A DNA stretch of 64,000 nucleotides, taken from positions 98,810 through 162,809 of the forward strand of contig CAZQFV010000006.1 in NCBI GenBank assembly GCA_964592645.1, written 5' to 3'. Below the pieces are notes generated by a model. It did not search any database. It worked only from the letters and a program-made list of their open reading frames with translations, and was not told the DNA's origin. This DNA is from CAZQFV01 sp964592645 (GTDB lineage: Bacteria; Chloroflexota; Chloroflexia; DTKN01). Of this stretch, positions 25,735 to 33,532 are shown piece by piece. Numbering within the stretch: the first letter of the stretch is position 1; every line of letters begins with the position of its first letter. The translations under genes and the position numbers were made by a program.

Positions 25735-26436
25735 TCACCCAAAAGTCCTAGTGGGCGGGGAAGGGCCCCATGCCCCGGCCAGGCGGTGAGCCAGGCGGGT
25801 AGTCTCGGGCAGGCGGTAGCGGGTGCAACAGGCCAGCACATAGTGGAGGGCCGTGGGCAGGTCCATGCGGTGCCCCGGCGAAACGAACAGCGGCGCCGTG
25901 CGCGGGCGCGTCCGCAGCGCGGCGCCGATGACCTCCGGCCCGTCGCGCAGCTCGGCCCAGTCGCCGCGCTGCGGGCCCAACGGGCCGTGCTGGCCGCAGA
26001 GCCGCGACTTGGCGCAGCCGATGCTGGGCAGGTCCAGGAAGAGCCCCATGTGGCAGGCCAGGCCCAGGCGCCGGGGATGGGCCGTGCCCTGCCCATCGAA
26101 GAGGACCAGGTCGGGCCAGAGGGTCAGCCTTTCGAAGGCGGCCAACACGGCCGGCCCCTCGCGAAAGGAGAGATAGCCCGGGATATAGGGGAACTGGACG
26201 GGCACCTCCGCCTGGGCCTGGTCGACGGCGGCCAGCGCCGGGAAGGACAGGACGACGACCGCGGCCCGGGCGCGTTCTCCGCGGAAGGAGACATCGACGC
26301 CGGCCACGCGCTGCACCCGCTCCAGGTCGGGTGCCAGCCGCAACTGCCGGCGCAGCTCCTGCTGCAGGATCCCGGCCTCTTCCGGCGTCACATCCCAACG
26401 GTGCAAGCGGTTTATGCGCCCACCAGTGTCAGCCAT
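25735..26436 (-). CDS. nfi: Endonuclease V
   Basis: The protein has 233 residues. Endonuclease V motifs are all recognisable: the catalytic Asp in AGVDVSF, the wedge motif PYIPGYLSFRE, the Asp and His in LVLFDGQGTAHPRRLGLACHMG, the Lys in IGCAKSRLCG, and SPGHRMDLPTAL. The enzyme nicks DNA (or RNA) one nucleotide 3' of deaminated bases such as inosine. The ATG at 26436 overlaps the end of ilvE by 25 bases; no shorter in-frame ATG keeps the first catalytic segment intact. It is the last gene of the long minus-strand run. Confidence 0.93.
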   Translation of the reverse strand: MADTGGRINRLHRWDVTPEEAGILQQELRRQLRLAPDLERVQRVAGVDVSFRGERARAAVVVLSFPALAAVDQAQAEVPVQFPYIPGYLSFREGPAVLAAFERLTLWPDLVLFDGQGTAHPRRLGLACHMGLFLDLPSIGCAKSRLCGQHGPLGPQRGDWAELRDGPEVIGAALRTRPRTAPLFVSPGHRMDLPTALHYVLACCTRYRLPETTRLAHRLAGAWGPSPPTRTFG

Positions 26437-27338
26437 CCGTGGCGATCCTCGACCCGGCCCTCGACGATAGCGAAGAAGGACTCCTGCAGCCGTTTGGTGA
26501 TCGGACCGGGAGATCCCGAAGCGATAGGGAGCCCATCCAGCGAGCAGATCGGGGTGATCTCGGCGGCCGTCCCGGTGAAAAAGGCCTCGTCGGCCGTGTA
26601 GAAGAACTCGCGCGGCAGGACCTGCTCGACCACCCGCAGGCCCATCTCCTGTGCCAGGGTCATCACGGTGTCCCGGGTGATGCCCAGCAGGATGGAGGAG
26701 GCCAACGGCGGCGTGTACAGGGTCCCGTCGCGCACGGCAAAGACATTGGCCCCGCTGCCCTCGCTGACATAGCCGCTGGGATCCAAGGCGATCCCCTCGG
26801 CGTAGCCGTCCTGCACCGCCTCCATCTTCATCAACTGCGCGTTCATGTAGTTGGCGCCGGCCTTGGACATCGCCGGAAAGGTGTTGGGGGCCATGCGCGC
26901 CCAGGAGGTGAAACAAGCGCCGACCCCCTGCTCGATGGCCTCCGCGCCCAGGTAGCGGCCCCACTCGAAGGCGGCGACGACCACTTCGACGGGGCATTGC
27001 CGGGGGTAGACGCCGAGCTCGCCGTAGCCGCGAAAGACCAAGGGACGGATGTAGGCCGAGGGCAGGCGGTTGCGGCGCACCGTCTCCACGATGGCCGCGG
27101 TGATCTCCTCGGGAGGATAAGGGATCGGCATGCGGTAGACCTTGGCCGAGTCGTAGAGGCGGCGCACGTGCGCCGCCAGCCGGAAGACGGCCGGCCCCCG
27201 AGGGGTGGCGTAGGCCCGGATGCCCTCAAAGACGCTGGAGCCGTACGAGACGACGTGGGCCAGGACATGGATGCGGGCCTCATCCCAGGGGACGAAGCGC
27301 CCGTTGAACCAGATGACCTCGGCTTTCTGAATCGGCAT
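26412..27338 (-). CDS. ilvE: Branched-chain amino acid aminotransferase
   Basis: The 308-residue protein is the usual IlvE size. It starts MPIQKAEVIWFNGRFVPWDEA and has SYGSSVFEGIRAY. The PLP Lys lies in SKAGANYMNAQL near residue 159, followed by GYVSEGSGANVF and LLGITRDTV (phosphate-binding). It performs the last step of Val, Leu and Ile synthesis, or the first step of their degradation. The latter would feed 2-oxoacids to ferredoxin oxidoreductases such as the IorAB encoded at the head of this gene run. An ATG with AAAGGAG upstream at 27338 is preferred over the longer frame to 27386. It lies 93 bases after the zinc-ribbon gene, so a local promoter is possible. Confidence 0.95.
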   Translation of the reverse strand: MPIQKAEVIWFNGRFVPWDEARIHVLAHVVSYGSSVFEGIRAYATPRGPAVFRLAAHVRRLYDSAKVYRMPIPYPPEEITAAIVETVRRNRLPSAYIRPLVFRGYGELGVYPRQCPVEVVVAAFEWGRYLGAEAIEQGVGACFTSWARMAPNTFPAMSKAGANYMNAQLMKMEAVQDGYAEGIALDPSGYVSEGSGANVFAVRDGTLYTPPLASSILLGITRDTVMTLAQEMGLRVVEQVLPREFFYTADEAFFTGTAAEITPICSLDGLPIASGSPGPITKRLQESFFAIVEGRVEDRHGWLTLVGA

Positions 27339-27431
27339 GATCTTCTCCTTTGAACCCATCTCATAATCACCAAAGGCAGGAGGCACAAAAAAGCGGAACA
27401 GGCATGTGGTGGTTTACGAGATGACTTCTTG

Positions 27432-27689
27432 TCATTCCGCGGTGTCGGCAGCCCCGGCCGACAGTTGCCCGAAAAAGGTGTGGATATCGAACAGGAACCG
27501 GCGCTGTGCGCCGCACTGTTGGCAGACCGCCTCCAGCAGATCGTAGTAGCGCCCCTGGTCGTGCAGCAGCGCCTGGCGAACGGGCCGGAAGTGCCCCCCG
27601 CAGGGGCAGGTCTGCCCCGCCAGGATGCAATACTCCTGGGCCACGCTGTCCACCGGGATCGCCTGCCGTGGATCGACCTCCATGGCCAT
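27432..27689 (-). CDS. Small zinc-ribbon protein
   Basis: The protein has 85 residues. Four cysteines arranged as CPCG (about residues 28-31) and CQQCG (about 56-60) suggest a zinc ribbon. It also contains YYDLLEAVCQQCGAQRRFLFDI, a pattern seen in small uncharacterised proteins that follow catalytic or regulatory genes. No enzymatic motif. It sits ten bases after the glycosyltransferase in the same run. Function unknown. Confidence 0.65.
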   Translation of the reverse strand: MAMEVDPRQAIPVDSVAQEYCILAGQTCPCGGHFRPVRQALLHDQGRYYDLLEAVCQQCGAQRRFLFDIHTFFGQLSAGAADTAE

Positions 27690-27699
27690 CGCCTTCTCA

Positions 27700-28761
27700 C
27701 TAGAACCAGCGAGCGTACAGCGCGCGGTAGGCCGCGGCCATCCGCATCGCCGAGAACAGTTCCTCTGCCCGGGCCCGGTTGAACTGGCCCATCTCCCGGC
27801 GCAGGGCCGGATCCTCGGTCAGGCGGCGCACGGCGGCGGCGAAAGCAGGCAGGTCGTCCACCGGGCAGAGGAACCCGCCGCGTCCCTCCACGACCAACTC
27901 GGGGAGGGAAGAAGACCGGCTGGCGACCACCGGCAGGCCGCAGGCCATGGCCTCGGCCACGGCCAGGCCAAAGCCCTCCAGCCGGGAAGGGAAGAGGAGC
28001 GCGTGGCAGGACCCATAGGCCTCGACCAATTCCGCGGGGGACAGCCGGCCCAGGGCCCGGGCGCGCGGGGAGCGGATGGGCACCTCGTCCTGGCGTTGGC
28101 CGCCGGTGTACCACAGCTCGCAATCCGGCCCCAGCCGGGCCAGCAGCGGGTCCAGCAGGTCGGCGCCCTTGCGCCGGGTGCGGTTGCCGACAAAGAGCAG
28201 GCGCCAGGGGGGGCCGGCCGGCCGGCCGGCGGGCGGGCGGAAAAGCGCCGTATCGATGCCGTTGTAGACGACGACGGCCTCCGTGCGCCGGTACAGCGCC
28301 GCCACCTGCCGCCGGGTATAGTCGCTGACACAGGCCACAGCGTCGGCGTGGGCGATGGACAGTCCGTCGTAGAGCCGTTCCAGGCGGTGAAAGAGGCGCT
28401 GGGCCGGCCGGGTGTAGGGGCGCAGGGCGGGGTCGGCCACCAGATGGTGCACGGTGACCACCAGCGGCCGGCCGCGGGCCCGCAGGAAGTAGCCGGCCCG
28501 CGAGCCGCTGTGTACCAGGCGGGCCGGGCCCGCCCAGTCGCCGCGCAGCACCAGGGGCAGGAGGAAGGGGGCAAAGTTGTAGGGGTATGGAAGGAGCTGC
28601 AGCCGGCTGGGCACCTGGGCCTGTTGCATCGCCCGGTGGATGTTCTGCATCCACACGTCCACGCCCCCACGGGCCTGCGGAGAGATGTAGAGGACCATGT
28701 CGATCCCGCTGCCGATGGACTGCCCCGGCGCCGGCCGCCGGCCATGGAAGCCCCGCGGCAT
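27700..28761 (-). CDS. Glycosyltransferase, GT4-like
   Basis: The 353-residue GT-B enzyme has an N-terminal domain starting VLYISPQARGGVDVW and a hinge with VVYNGIDTALFRPP. The C-terminal nucleotide-sugar motif is SRLEGFGLAVAEAMACGLPVVAS, the E-x7-E pattern of GT4. It transfers a sugar from a nucleotide donor to an unknown acceptor. Two starts are possible. The ATG at 28761 overlaps the phosphatase stop (TGATG) and gives 353 residues. The ATG at 28698 gives a native-looking start (MVLYISP). Overlap favours the first for coupling; homology favours the second. Its place directly after the stressosome phosphatase suggests envelope modification as one output, but this is inference. Confidence 0.88.
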   Translation of the reverse strand: MPRGFHGRRPAPGQSIGSGIDMVLYISPQARGGVDVWMQNIHRAMQQAQVPSRLQLLPYPYNFAPFLLPLVLRGDWAGPARLVHSGSRAGYFLRARGRPLVVTVHHLVADPALRPYTRPAQRLFHRLERLYDGLSIAHADAVACVSDYTRRQVAALYRRTEAVVVYNGIDTALFRPPAGRPAGPPWRLLFVGNRTRRKGADLLDPLLARLGPDCELWYTGGQRQDEVPIRSPRARALGRLSPAELVEAYGSCHALLFPSRLEGFGLAVAEAMACGLPVVASRSSSLPELVVEGRGGFLCPVDDLPAFAAAVRRLTEDPALRREMGQFNRARAEELFSAMRMAAAYRALYARWF

Positions 28762-29324
28762 CAGCGCGCTACCAGCACGCAGATATCGTCATCCTTGCCG
28801 TAGCGCCGGGCGATGGTTTCGGCCAGTGTTCGTGGGTCCTGCTCCCGGAGGAGCAGGGCCTCATCGCTGTGGAAACGGCTGTCGATGCCGTCACTATAGA
28901 GGACAAAGGTATCGCCGGGGTGGTATCGACCGACAAACTCGTGGACTCGGGGCAATCGGTATCCCACGATCCCGTTGTAAGAGATAGGGTGAAAGGGCTC
29001 CTTCGTCAGCACGCGGATACCGACATTGCCCACCCCGGCGTAGCGCATCTGGCCTTCGGCCGGGCTCACCCGCAGCAGGCCCAGGACCACGCCGCGGGTC
29101 GTCCGCAGCGCCTCATGGCACTGCCGTAGGATCTCGATCAGCGGCAGGTGGGCGTCCCTCTCCACCTGGGCCACGGCGATCCGCGCGGCTCGCGCCGCCT
29201 CCTCGCCGCTGCCCAGGCCGTCCACCAGTCCAAAGAGGACAAAACCCTCCCCCTCGCACACGGTATAGGAATCGCCCGAAACGGTCCGCTCCTGTTTCGC
29301 GCGGGTGTAAACGCCATACTTCAT
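28761..29324 (-). CDS. PP2C/SpoIIE-type serine phosphatase, RsbX-like
   Basis: A 187-residue phosphatase with a single PP2C-like domain and no sensor. Metal-site motifs are SGDSYTV near residue 17, GLVDGLGSGEEA near 34, LYSDGID near 145 and KDDDICVLV near the C-terminus. The size and position match RsbX, which resets stressosome STAS proteins by removing phosphates from RsbR/RsbS. The preferred ATG at 29324 overlaps the RsbT stop as ATGA, as at most junctions of this operon; an ATG nine bases earlier is possible. The alternative role, dephosphorylating an RsbV-like antagonist (RsbU-type), cannot be excluded. Confidence 0.88.
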   Translation of the reverse strand: MKYGVYTRAKQERTVSGDSYTVCEGEGFVLFGLVDGLGSGEEAARAARIAVAQVERDAHLPLIEILRQCHEALRTTRGVVLGLLRVSPAEGQMRYAGVGNVGIRVLTKEPFHPISYNGIVGYRLPRVHEFVGRYHPGDTFVLYSDGIDSRFHSDEALLLREQDPRTLAETIARRYGKDDDICVLVAR

Positions 29325-29722
29325 CGCAGCCATTTCCGTACAACAATCTTGGTCCCTACGCCCGCCTTGGACTCGATCTCGAAATCGTCCATCAAGCGCT
29401 TGGCGCCCGGCAGTCCCATCCCCAGCCCGCGGGAGGTGCTGTAGCCGTCCTGCATCACCATGTTGATGTCCTCGATCCCCGGACCGCGATCCTCGCAGAC
29501 CACCTCCAGCCCCTTGCGCGGCCCGCGCTCGACAGGCCGGATGGTCACGGTCCCCTCGCCCGCGTAGAGGACAATGTTGCGCGTCAGCTCTGAGATGGCC
29601 GTGGCAATGCGGGCCTGGTCGATCGTGCCAAACCCCAGGGCCTTGGCCATGTCCCGTCCCTCGACACGCGCGCTGACGATGTCCAGGTCACTGCGGATGA
29701 GGAGGGTGCGCTCTTGCATCAT
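29321..29722 (-). CDS. rsbT: RsbT-like serine/threonine kinase (first copy)
   Basis: A 133-residue GHKL-fold ATPase. The N-box is ISELTRNIVLY near residue 44, the G1 box CEDRGPGIEDI near residue 77 and the G2 box GYSTSRGLGMGLPGAKRLMD near 92. The family phosphorylates RsbS and RsbR STAS domains in the stressosome and, when released, activates a downstream partner (RsbU in Bacillus). It overlaps rsbS by four bases, the classic S-T order. It differs clearly from the second copy at 43418, for example in the residues flanking the N-box and in the loop after G1. Confidence 0.92.
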   Translation of the reverse strand: MMQERTLLIRSDLDIVSARVEGRDMAKALGFGTIDQARIATAISELTRNIVLYAGEGTVTIRPVERGPRKGLEVVCEDRGPGIEDINMVMQDGYSTSRGLGMGLPGAKRLMDDFEIESKAGVGTKIVVRKWLR

Positions 29723-30117
29723 GGCCTCCCCTCCAGCGCCTGCTCGTCCTGTTTCACCAGCCTTCGCAGATAGGCGATGCCCTTCTCCAGGTTCAGCGCC
29801 GTGATGATGCCGGGCAACTCCAACCCCAGCTCCGTCAGGGTGATGGCCACGGCCGGCTGGAGCCCCGAGACCACCACCCGCGTCCCCATCAGGGCGGCCA
29901 TCTCCGCCACATCCCCGATCAGCCGCCCGATGAAGCTGTCGACGATATCCACGGCCGTCAGGTCGATGATCAACCCCTTGGCCTTGGTCTCAAAGATGCG
30001 CTGCAGGAGGTCGTCGCGAAAGTGCACCGCGCTGCGGTCGTGCAAGGCTACCTGGATCGAAGCCACCAAGAAATCTTCAATCTGCAGGATAGGGATGCGT
30101 ATCAGTTCCGTAGTCAT
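29719..30117 (-). CDS. rsbS: Stressosome scaffold RsbS (STAS only)
   Basis: The 132-residue protein is a lone STAS domain. The phosphorylated Ser of RsbS corresponds to S61 in IDLTAVDIVDSFIGRL; the LGLELPGI segment near residue 98 also fits. RsbS with RsbR paralogues forms the icosahedral stressosome core. GGAGG precedes the ATG. It is the only RsbS here, beside nine RsbR-like proteins. Placed between rsbR and rsbT with a 20-base gap and a 4-base overlap, it gives the canonical R-S-T order. Confidence 0.92.
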   Translation of the reverse strand: MTTELIRIPILQIEDFLVASIQVALHDRSAVHFRDDLLQRIFETKAKGLIIDLTAVDIVDSFIGRLIGDVAEMAALMGTRVVVSGLQPAVAITLTELGLELPGIITALNLEKGIAYLRRLVKQDEQALEGRP

Positions 30118-30137
30118 CCAGGTACCTCCTCTCTCGC

Positions 30138-31004
30138 CTACGTGCCGGCCTGCGGCTCTGCGGCCTCGGCAGGGAGGCTCTCCCCGCGCGGGGCAATCTC
30201 CAGCCCCATCTGCTCAAGCGCATACTCGATCCCCGCCTGCAAGTTGGAGCGGGTCACTACCCCGGTCAGGTCGACCTGCAGGTGCACCAGCGCCTGGGCC
30301 ACTTCGCTGCGGATGCCCACCAGGATGGAACGGGTCCCCAGGAGACGGGCAGCCTTGATCGTCTGCATCAGGTGGTTGGCCACAGCCGTATCGACCACCG
30401 GCACGCCGGTGATGTCGACGATGACCATCTCGGCCTGGTGCTGCGTGATCCCCAGGAGCAGTTCCTCCATGATGCGGTGGGAGCGAGCCGTATCGATGGC
30501 TCCCACCAGGGGCAGCACCAGCACATTCTCATAGACCTTGATCACCGGCGTCGACAGCTCCGCCAGGGCCCGCTGCTGTACCTCGGCCTGCTCCTCGTAG
30601 GCCTGGTGATAAACGTTGAAGGCTTCCAGGCGCGCCCGATGGGCCAACTCCTCAAACTGCCGGACACTCTGACGGTAGGCCATCGGATTGTCCGCGTAAG
30701 CCCGATCCAGGAGGTCCATCACCACCTCGCGCAGGATCGAAACAAAGGTCTGGACCTCCTGCATCGCGTAGCGCTCCTGGACCCGCTGGCTCACCGAGGC
30801 GGTGATGTACTTCTCCAAGATGGTCGCGTCGTTCTGGGAGACAGAACGATGCAGCGCCTCGAAAAGGCGGTCCATACGGGGGCGCAACTGTTCCAGGGGC
30901 GTCGCCGCATAGCTTTCCCCTGCCTGCTCCTTGGCCCGCCGGGCCAACTCCTCGACGATCGTCACCCTGTTCTGCGCCAGTAGATCGGGGAAAGACAGGC
31001 TCAT
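30138..31004 (-). CDS. RsbR-like stressosome protein with soluble RsbRD-type N-domain
   Basis: This 288-residue protein is the most RsbR-like of the set. It has an all-helical N-terminal domain (about 1-140, RsbRD_N/globin-like), a short linker with STPVIKVYENVLVLPLVG, then the STAS domain (about 155-270). Both RsbR phosphorylation positions are Thr: T172 in AIDTARS and T206 in VPVVDTAVA, numbering almost equal to B. subtilis RsbRA T171/T205. No haem-ligand or flavin site is recognisable with confidence in the N-domain. TAGGAGG precedes the ATG. It lies immediately upstream of rsbS. Confidence 0.9.
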   Translation of the reverse strand: MSLSFPDLLAQNRVTIVEELARRAKEQAGESYAATPLEQLRPRMDRLFEALHRSVSQNDATILEKYITASVSQRVQERYAMQEVQTFVSILREVVMDLLDRAYADNPMAYRQSVRQFEELAHRARLEAFNVYHQAYEEQAEVQQRALAELSTPVIKVYENVLVLPLVGAIDTARSHRIMEELLLGITQHQAEMVIVDITGVPVVDTAVANHLMQTIKAARLLGTRSILVGIRSEVAQALVHLQVDLTGVVTRSNLQAGIEYALEQMGLEIAPRGESLPAEAAEPQAGT

Positions 31005-31032
31005 AGTCGCCTCCTAGAAAGGTGCCCCTATC

Positions 31033-32187
31033 TTACCACAAAACGGGCTGTTTGTCAGCCCGGCGCTCGACCTGGCGAAACGCATACTCCAGCCCACTCT
31101 GCAGGTCGGCGCGCGTCACCAGGTCGGCCAGGTCCACGCCCAGCGAGACCACCGTCTCCGCCACCTGCGGCGACACCCCGACAAGCACGGCCTCTGCGCC
31201 CAGCAGCTGCACGGAGCGCGCGGACTGCAGCAGGGCCTGGGCCACGGCCGTATCGACCACCGGTACACCGGTGATGTCCAGCAGCACCACCCGGGCGCGC
31301 TCCCGCTCCACCGCATCCAGCAGCGCCTGGACGATGTGCTGGGCGCGCGTGGCATCGATAACCCCGACCAGGGGCATCACCAGCACACCTCGGCGGACCG
31401 GCACGACCGGGGTGGACATGGCGCGGATCGCCTCCAACAGGCGCGCCTGGTCCTCGTGGGCCTGGCGGACCTCGTCCAGGGCTCGCTGGACCTCCGCGGC
31501 CTTCTCCTCGCGTTCGGCCAGGGCCTGCTGCAGCTCCAGCGTGGTCGTCCGCAGCGCCTGCTCGCGCTCGGCTGCTTCCGCCGCCTGGATGCGAAAACGC
31601 TCCGCCGCCTGGCGCAGGCTGCGGGAGATCATCCAGTTGAACAGGCTCGCCGCCCAGTAGACGATGATCACCTCAACGGAGAAAGAGACGTACTGCCCCA
31701 CCCCGGCGGGGCCGGCCCGCCGAAAGAGCGGGATCGGCAGGGCCTGGGTGAACTGGCAGTAGGAGAAGCCGCCCATCAGCCCGGTAGCGATCAGCGCCAC
31801 AACCAGGGCATAGGCCGGCTCCAGGACGATGCTGCTGACCAGGATCGGCCAGATGAGGAAGAAGGGAATCGAGCCGCGGGTCCCGTAAAAGGCCAGGAAG
31901 TACCCCAGGATCACCAGCATCCCCGCCACCAGCAGGATGCCCCCGGCGCGGACCGCCCCGCGATGGGCGAGCAGGTAGCCGGCCACGGTCATGACAATCG
32001 TCAGGACGCTGAAACCGACAACCACGGGGATGTTGCTGGGCGCCTCGAGGCTGTCCAACACCCCGCTGACGGCGATCAGGACGGCGGCCCCGCCCTGGAC
32101 GATCACCAACGTGCGCAAGAGCTGGATGCGCCGGTGCCGCTCCTGGTCTGTCAGAACTGGAAAGAAGCTGTCCTTGAACCAGCTCAT
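31033..32187 (-). CDS. RsbR-like protein with six-helix membrane sensor
   Basis: The 384-residue protein has six predicted helices between about residues 25 and 188. A coiled-coil linker (about 190-255, many Ala, Glu and Arg heptads) and a C-terminal STAS domain follow. The second phosphosite is kept (VPVVDTAVA). The first site reads VIDATRA, with Ala279 where the others have Ser or Thr and a Thr one residue later. The ATG at 32187 is chosen over an upstream frame extension because the protein starts MSWFKDSFFPVLTD, resembling other membrane-sensor starts. It probably tethers stressosome particles to the membrane and senses a membrane or periplasmic cue. Confidence 0.85.
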   Translation of the reverse strand: MSWFKDSFFPVLTDQERHRRIQLLRTLVIVQGGAAVLIAVSGVLDSLEAPSNIPVVVGFSVLTIVMTVAGYLLAHRGAVRAGGILLVAGMLVILGYFLAFYGTRGSIPFFLIWPILVSSIVLEPAYALVVALIATGLMGGFSYCQFTQALPIPLFRRAGPAGVGQYVSFSVEVIIVYWAASLFNWMISRSLRQAAERFRIQAAEAAEREQALRTTTLELQQALAEREEKAAEVQRALDEVRQAHEDQARLLEAIRAMSTPVVPVRRGVLVMPLVGVIDATRAQHIVQALLDAVERERARVVLLDITGVPVVDTAVAQALLQSARSVQLLGAEAVLVGVSPQVAETVVSLGVDLADLVTRADLQSGLEYAFRQVERRADKQPVLW

Positions 32188-32212
32188 CCTGCTGTCTCCA
32201 CCCCACAGTCGA

Positions 32213-33532
32213 CTACCCGGCCGGCCGCAGTTGCCGCAGGGCATACTCCAACCCGCTCCGCAGGTCCGCCCGCGTGACCAGGTCGGACAGATCTACCCCC
32301 AGGGCCACGATGGTCTCGGCCACCGGCGGAGTAATGCCCACCAGCACCGGGGTCGCTCCCAGCAGATGGGCCGCCCGCGCGGTCAACAACAGGACCTGGG
32401 CCACGGCCGTATCCACCATCGGCACACCGGTAATGTCCAGGAGCACCACCCGCGCCTGTTCCTTTTCGATGGCCGGCAGCAGCGTCTCGACAATGTTGCG
32501 CGCCCGGGCGGAATCGATCACCCCGACCAGGGGCATTACCAGGATCCCCTCATAGACCGGGATGACCGGCGTAGACATCTCGCGTATCATGCGCAGCAGC
32601 CGGTCCTGCTCATCGTGGCCCTGTCGAACCTGGTCCAACGCCTGCTGCAGCTCGGCGGCCTTCTCTCCCCGCTCGGCCAGGGCCCGTTGCAGCTCGGCAT
32701 AGGTCGCCGAAAGTTGCGCCGTCATCTCGTTGAACGACATGCCCAGTTTGCCGACCTCGTCGGCGCTGCGCACCGGGACAGAATGGCTCCAATCGCCCTG
32801 GGCCACGGTCTGGGTCGCCCGCACCAGGTTACGCAGCGGCTGCACCACCAGGCTATTCTGCAGAAGGTAGAGGGCCGCCAGTACCAGCACGCTCATCGCC
32901 AGACCGCTGCCCCCCAGCAGCAAGGCGACCTGTCGCGACGCCTGCCGCTGGCGGTCCAGGCGAAAATCGATCAGGCTCATCCCCAGGTTCGCCTTCTCCG
33001 TACCATGGCATTTTTGGCAGCTCTCTTCATTGCGCAGGGGCACGGCCGTGCGCAGGACCACTTCCCCTTCCAACTCGTGCTCGACGACCGTCTCTCGCTC
33101 GGACGGGGTCTTGCTGTGGCAGACGGCGCAGGCGGCACTGTACTCCTTGCGTTCCAGCGCCGACCGGGGGATATCGCGCCCCCCGGGAAAGCCGGTAGCA
33201 AAGACCACCAGCGAGGTCCGCTCATACGACAGATCCGAAGGATCTTTCCTCCTGCCGTACACGGCAATCACTTCGATCTGCGAGTCCTTCTCCTGCCCGG
33301 CTTCCTCGGCCGCCTCCTGGATGCGGCTCCAGTTATTGGCCACCATTTCGCTCTTGGTATTGCTGACAAACATCGCGTTCAACTGGGCCGCCGACCGCTC
33401 TTCATATCGGCGTAGTTCCCTGCCGATCAAGACCCCTACCAGGACCATGGTGGTGCTCAACACCAGGAGCAAGATCAAGCTCACCCCCAGGGCCATCTTG
33501 AAGCGCAGTCCACGACGCCGCCACCAGTTCAT
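32213..33532 (-). CDS. Di-haem c periplasmic sensor with HAMP and STAS (RsbR-like)
   Basis: A 439-residue protein. Helix 1 (about 13-36) and helix 2 (about 203-225) bracket a periplasmic domain with two c-type haem motifs, CAVCH (135-139) and CQKCH (172-176), in a DUF3365/Tll0287-like sensor. A HAMP domain (about 226-278), a coiled coil and a C-terminal STAS domain (about 315-435) follow. The phosphosites are Ser in VIDSARA and Thr in VPMVDTAVA. c-type haem attachment needs export and the cytochrome c maturation machinery. The haems could read redox potential, O2, NO or CO. It is translationally coupled to its upstream neighbour (ATGA, 33529-33532). Confidence 0.88.
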   Translation of the reverse strand: MNWWRRRGLRFKMALGVSLILLLVLSTTMVLVGVLIGRELRRYEERSAAQLNAMFVSNTKSEMVANNWSRIQEAAEEAGQEKDSQIEVIAVYGRRKDPSDLSYERTSLVVFATGFPGGRDIPRSALERKEYSAACAVCHSKTPSERETVVEHELEGEVVLRTAVPLRNEESCQKCHGTEKANLGMSLIDFRLDRQRQASRQVALLLGGSGLAMSVLVLAALYLLQNSLVVQPLRNLVRATQTVAQGDWSHSVPVRSADEVGKLGMSFNEMTAQLSATYAELQRALAERGEKAAELQQALDQVRQGHDEQDRLLRMIREMSTPVIPVYEGILVMPLVGVIDSARARNIVETLLPAIEKEQARVVLLDITGVPMVDTAVAQVLLLTARAAHLLGATPVLVGITPPVAETIVALGVDLSDLVTRADLRSGLEYALRQLRPAG

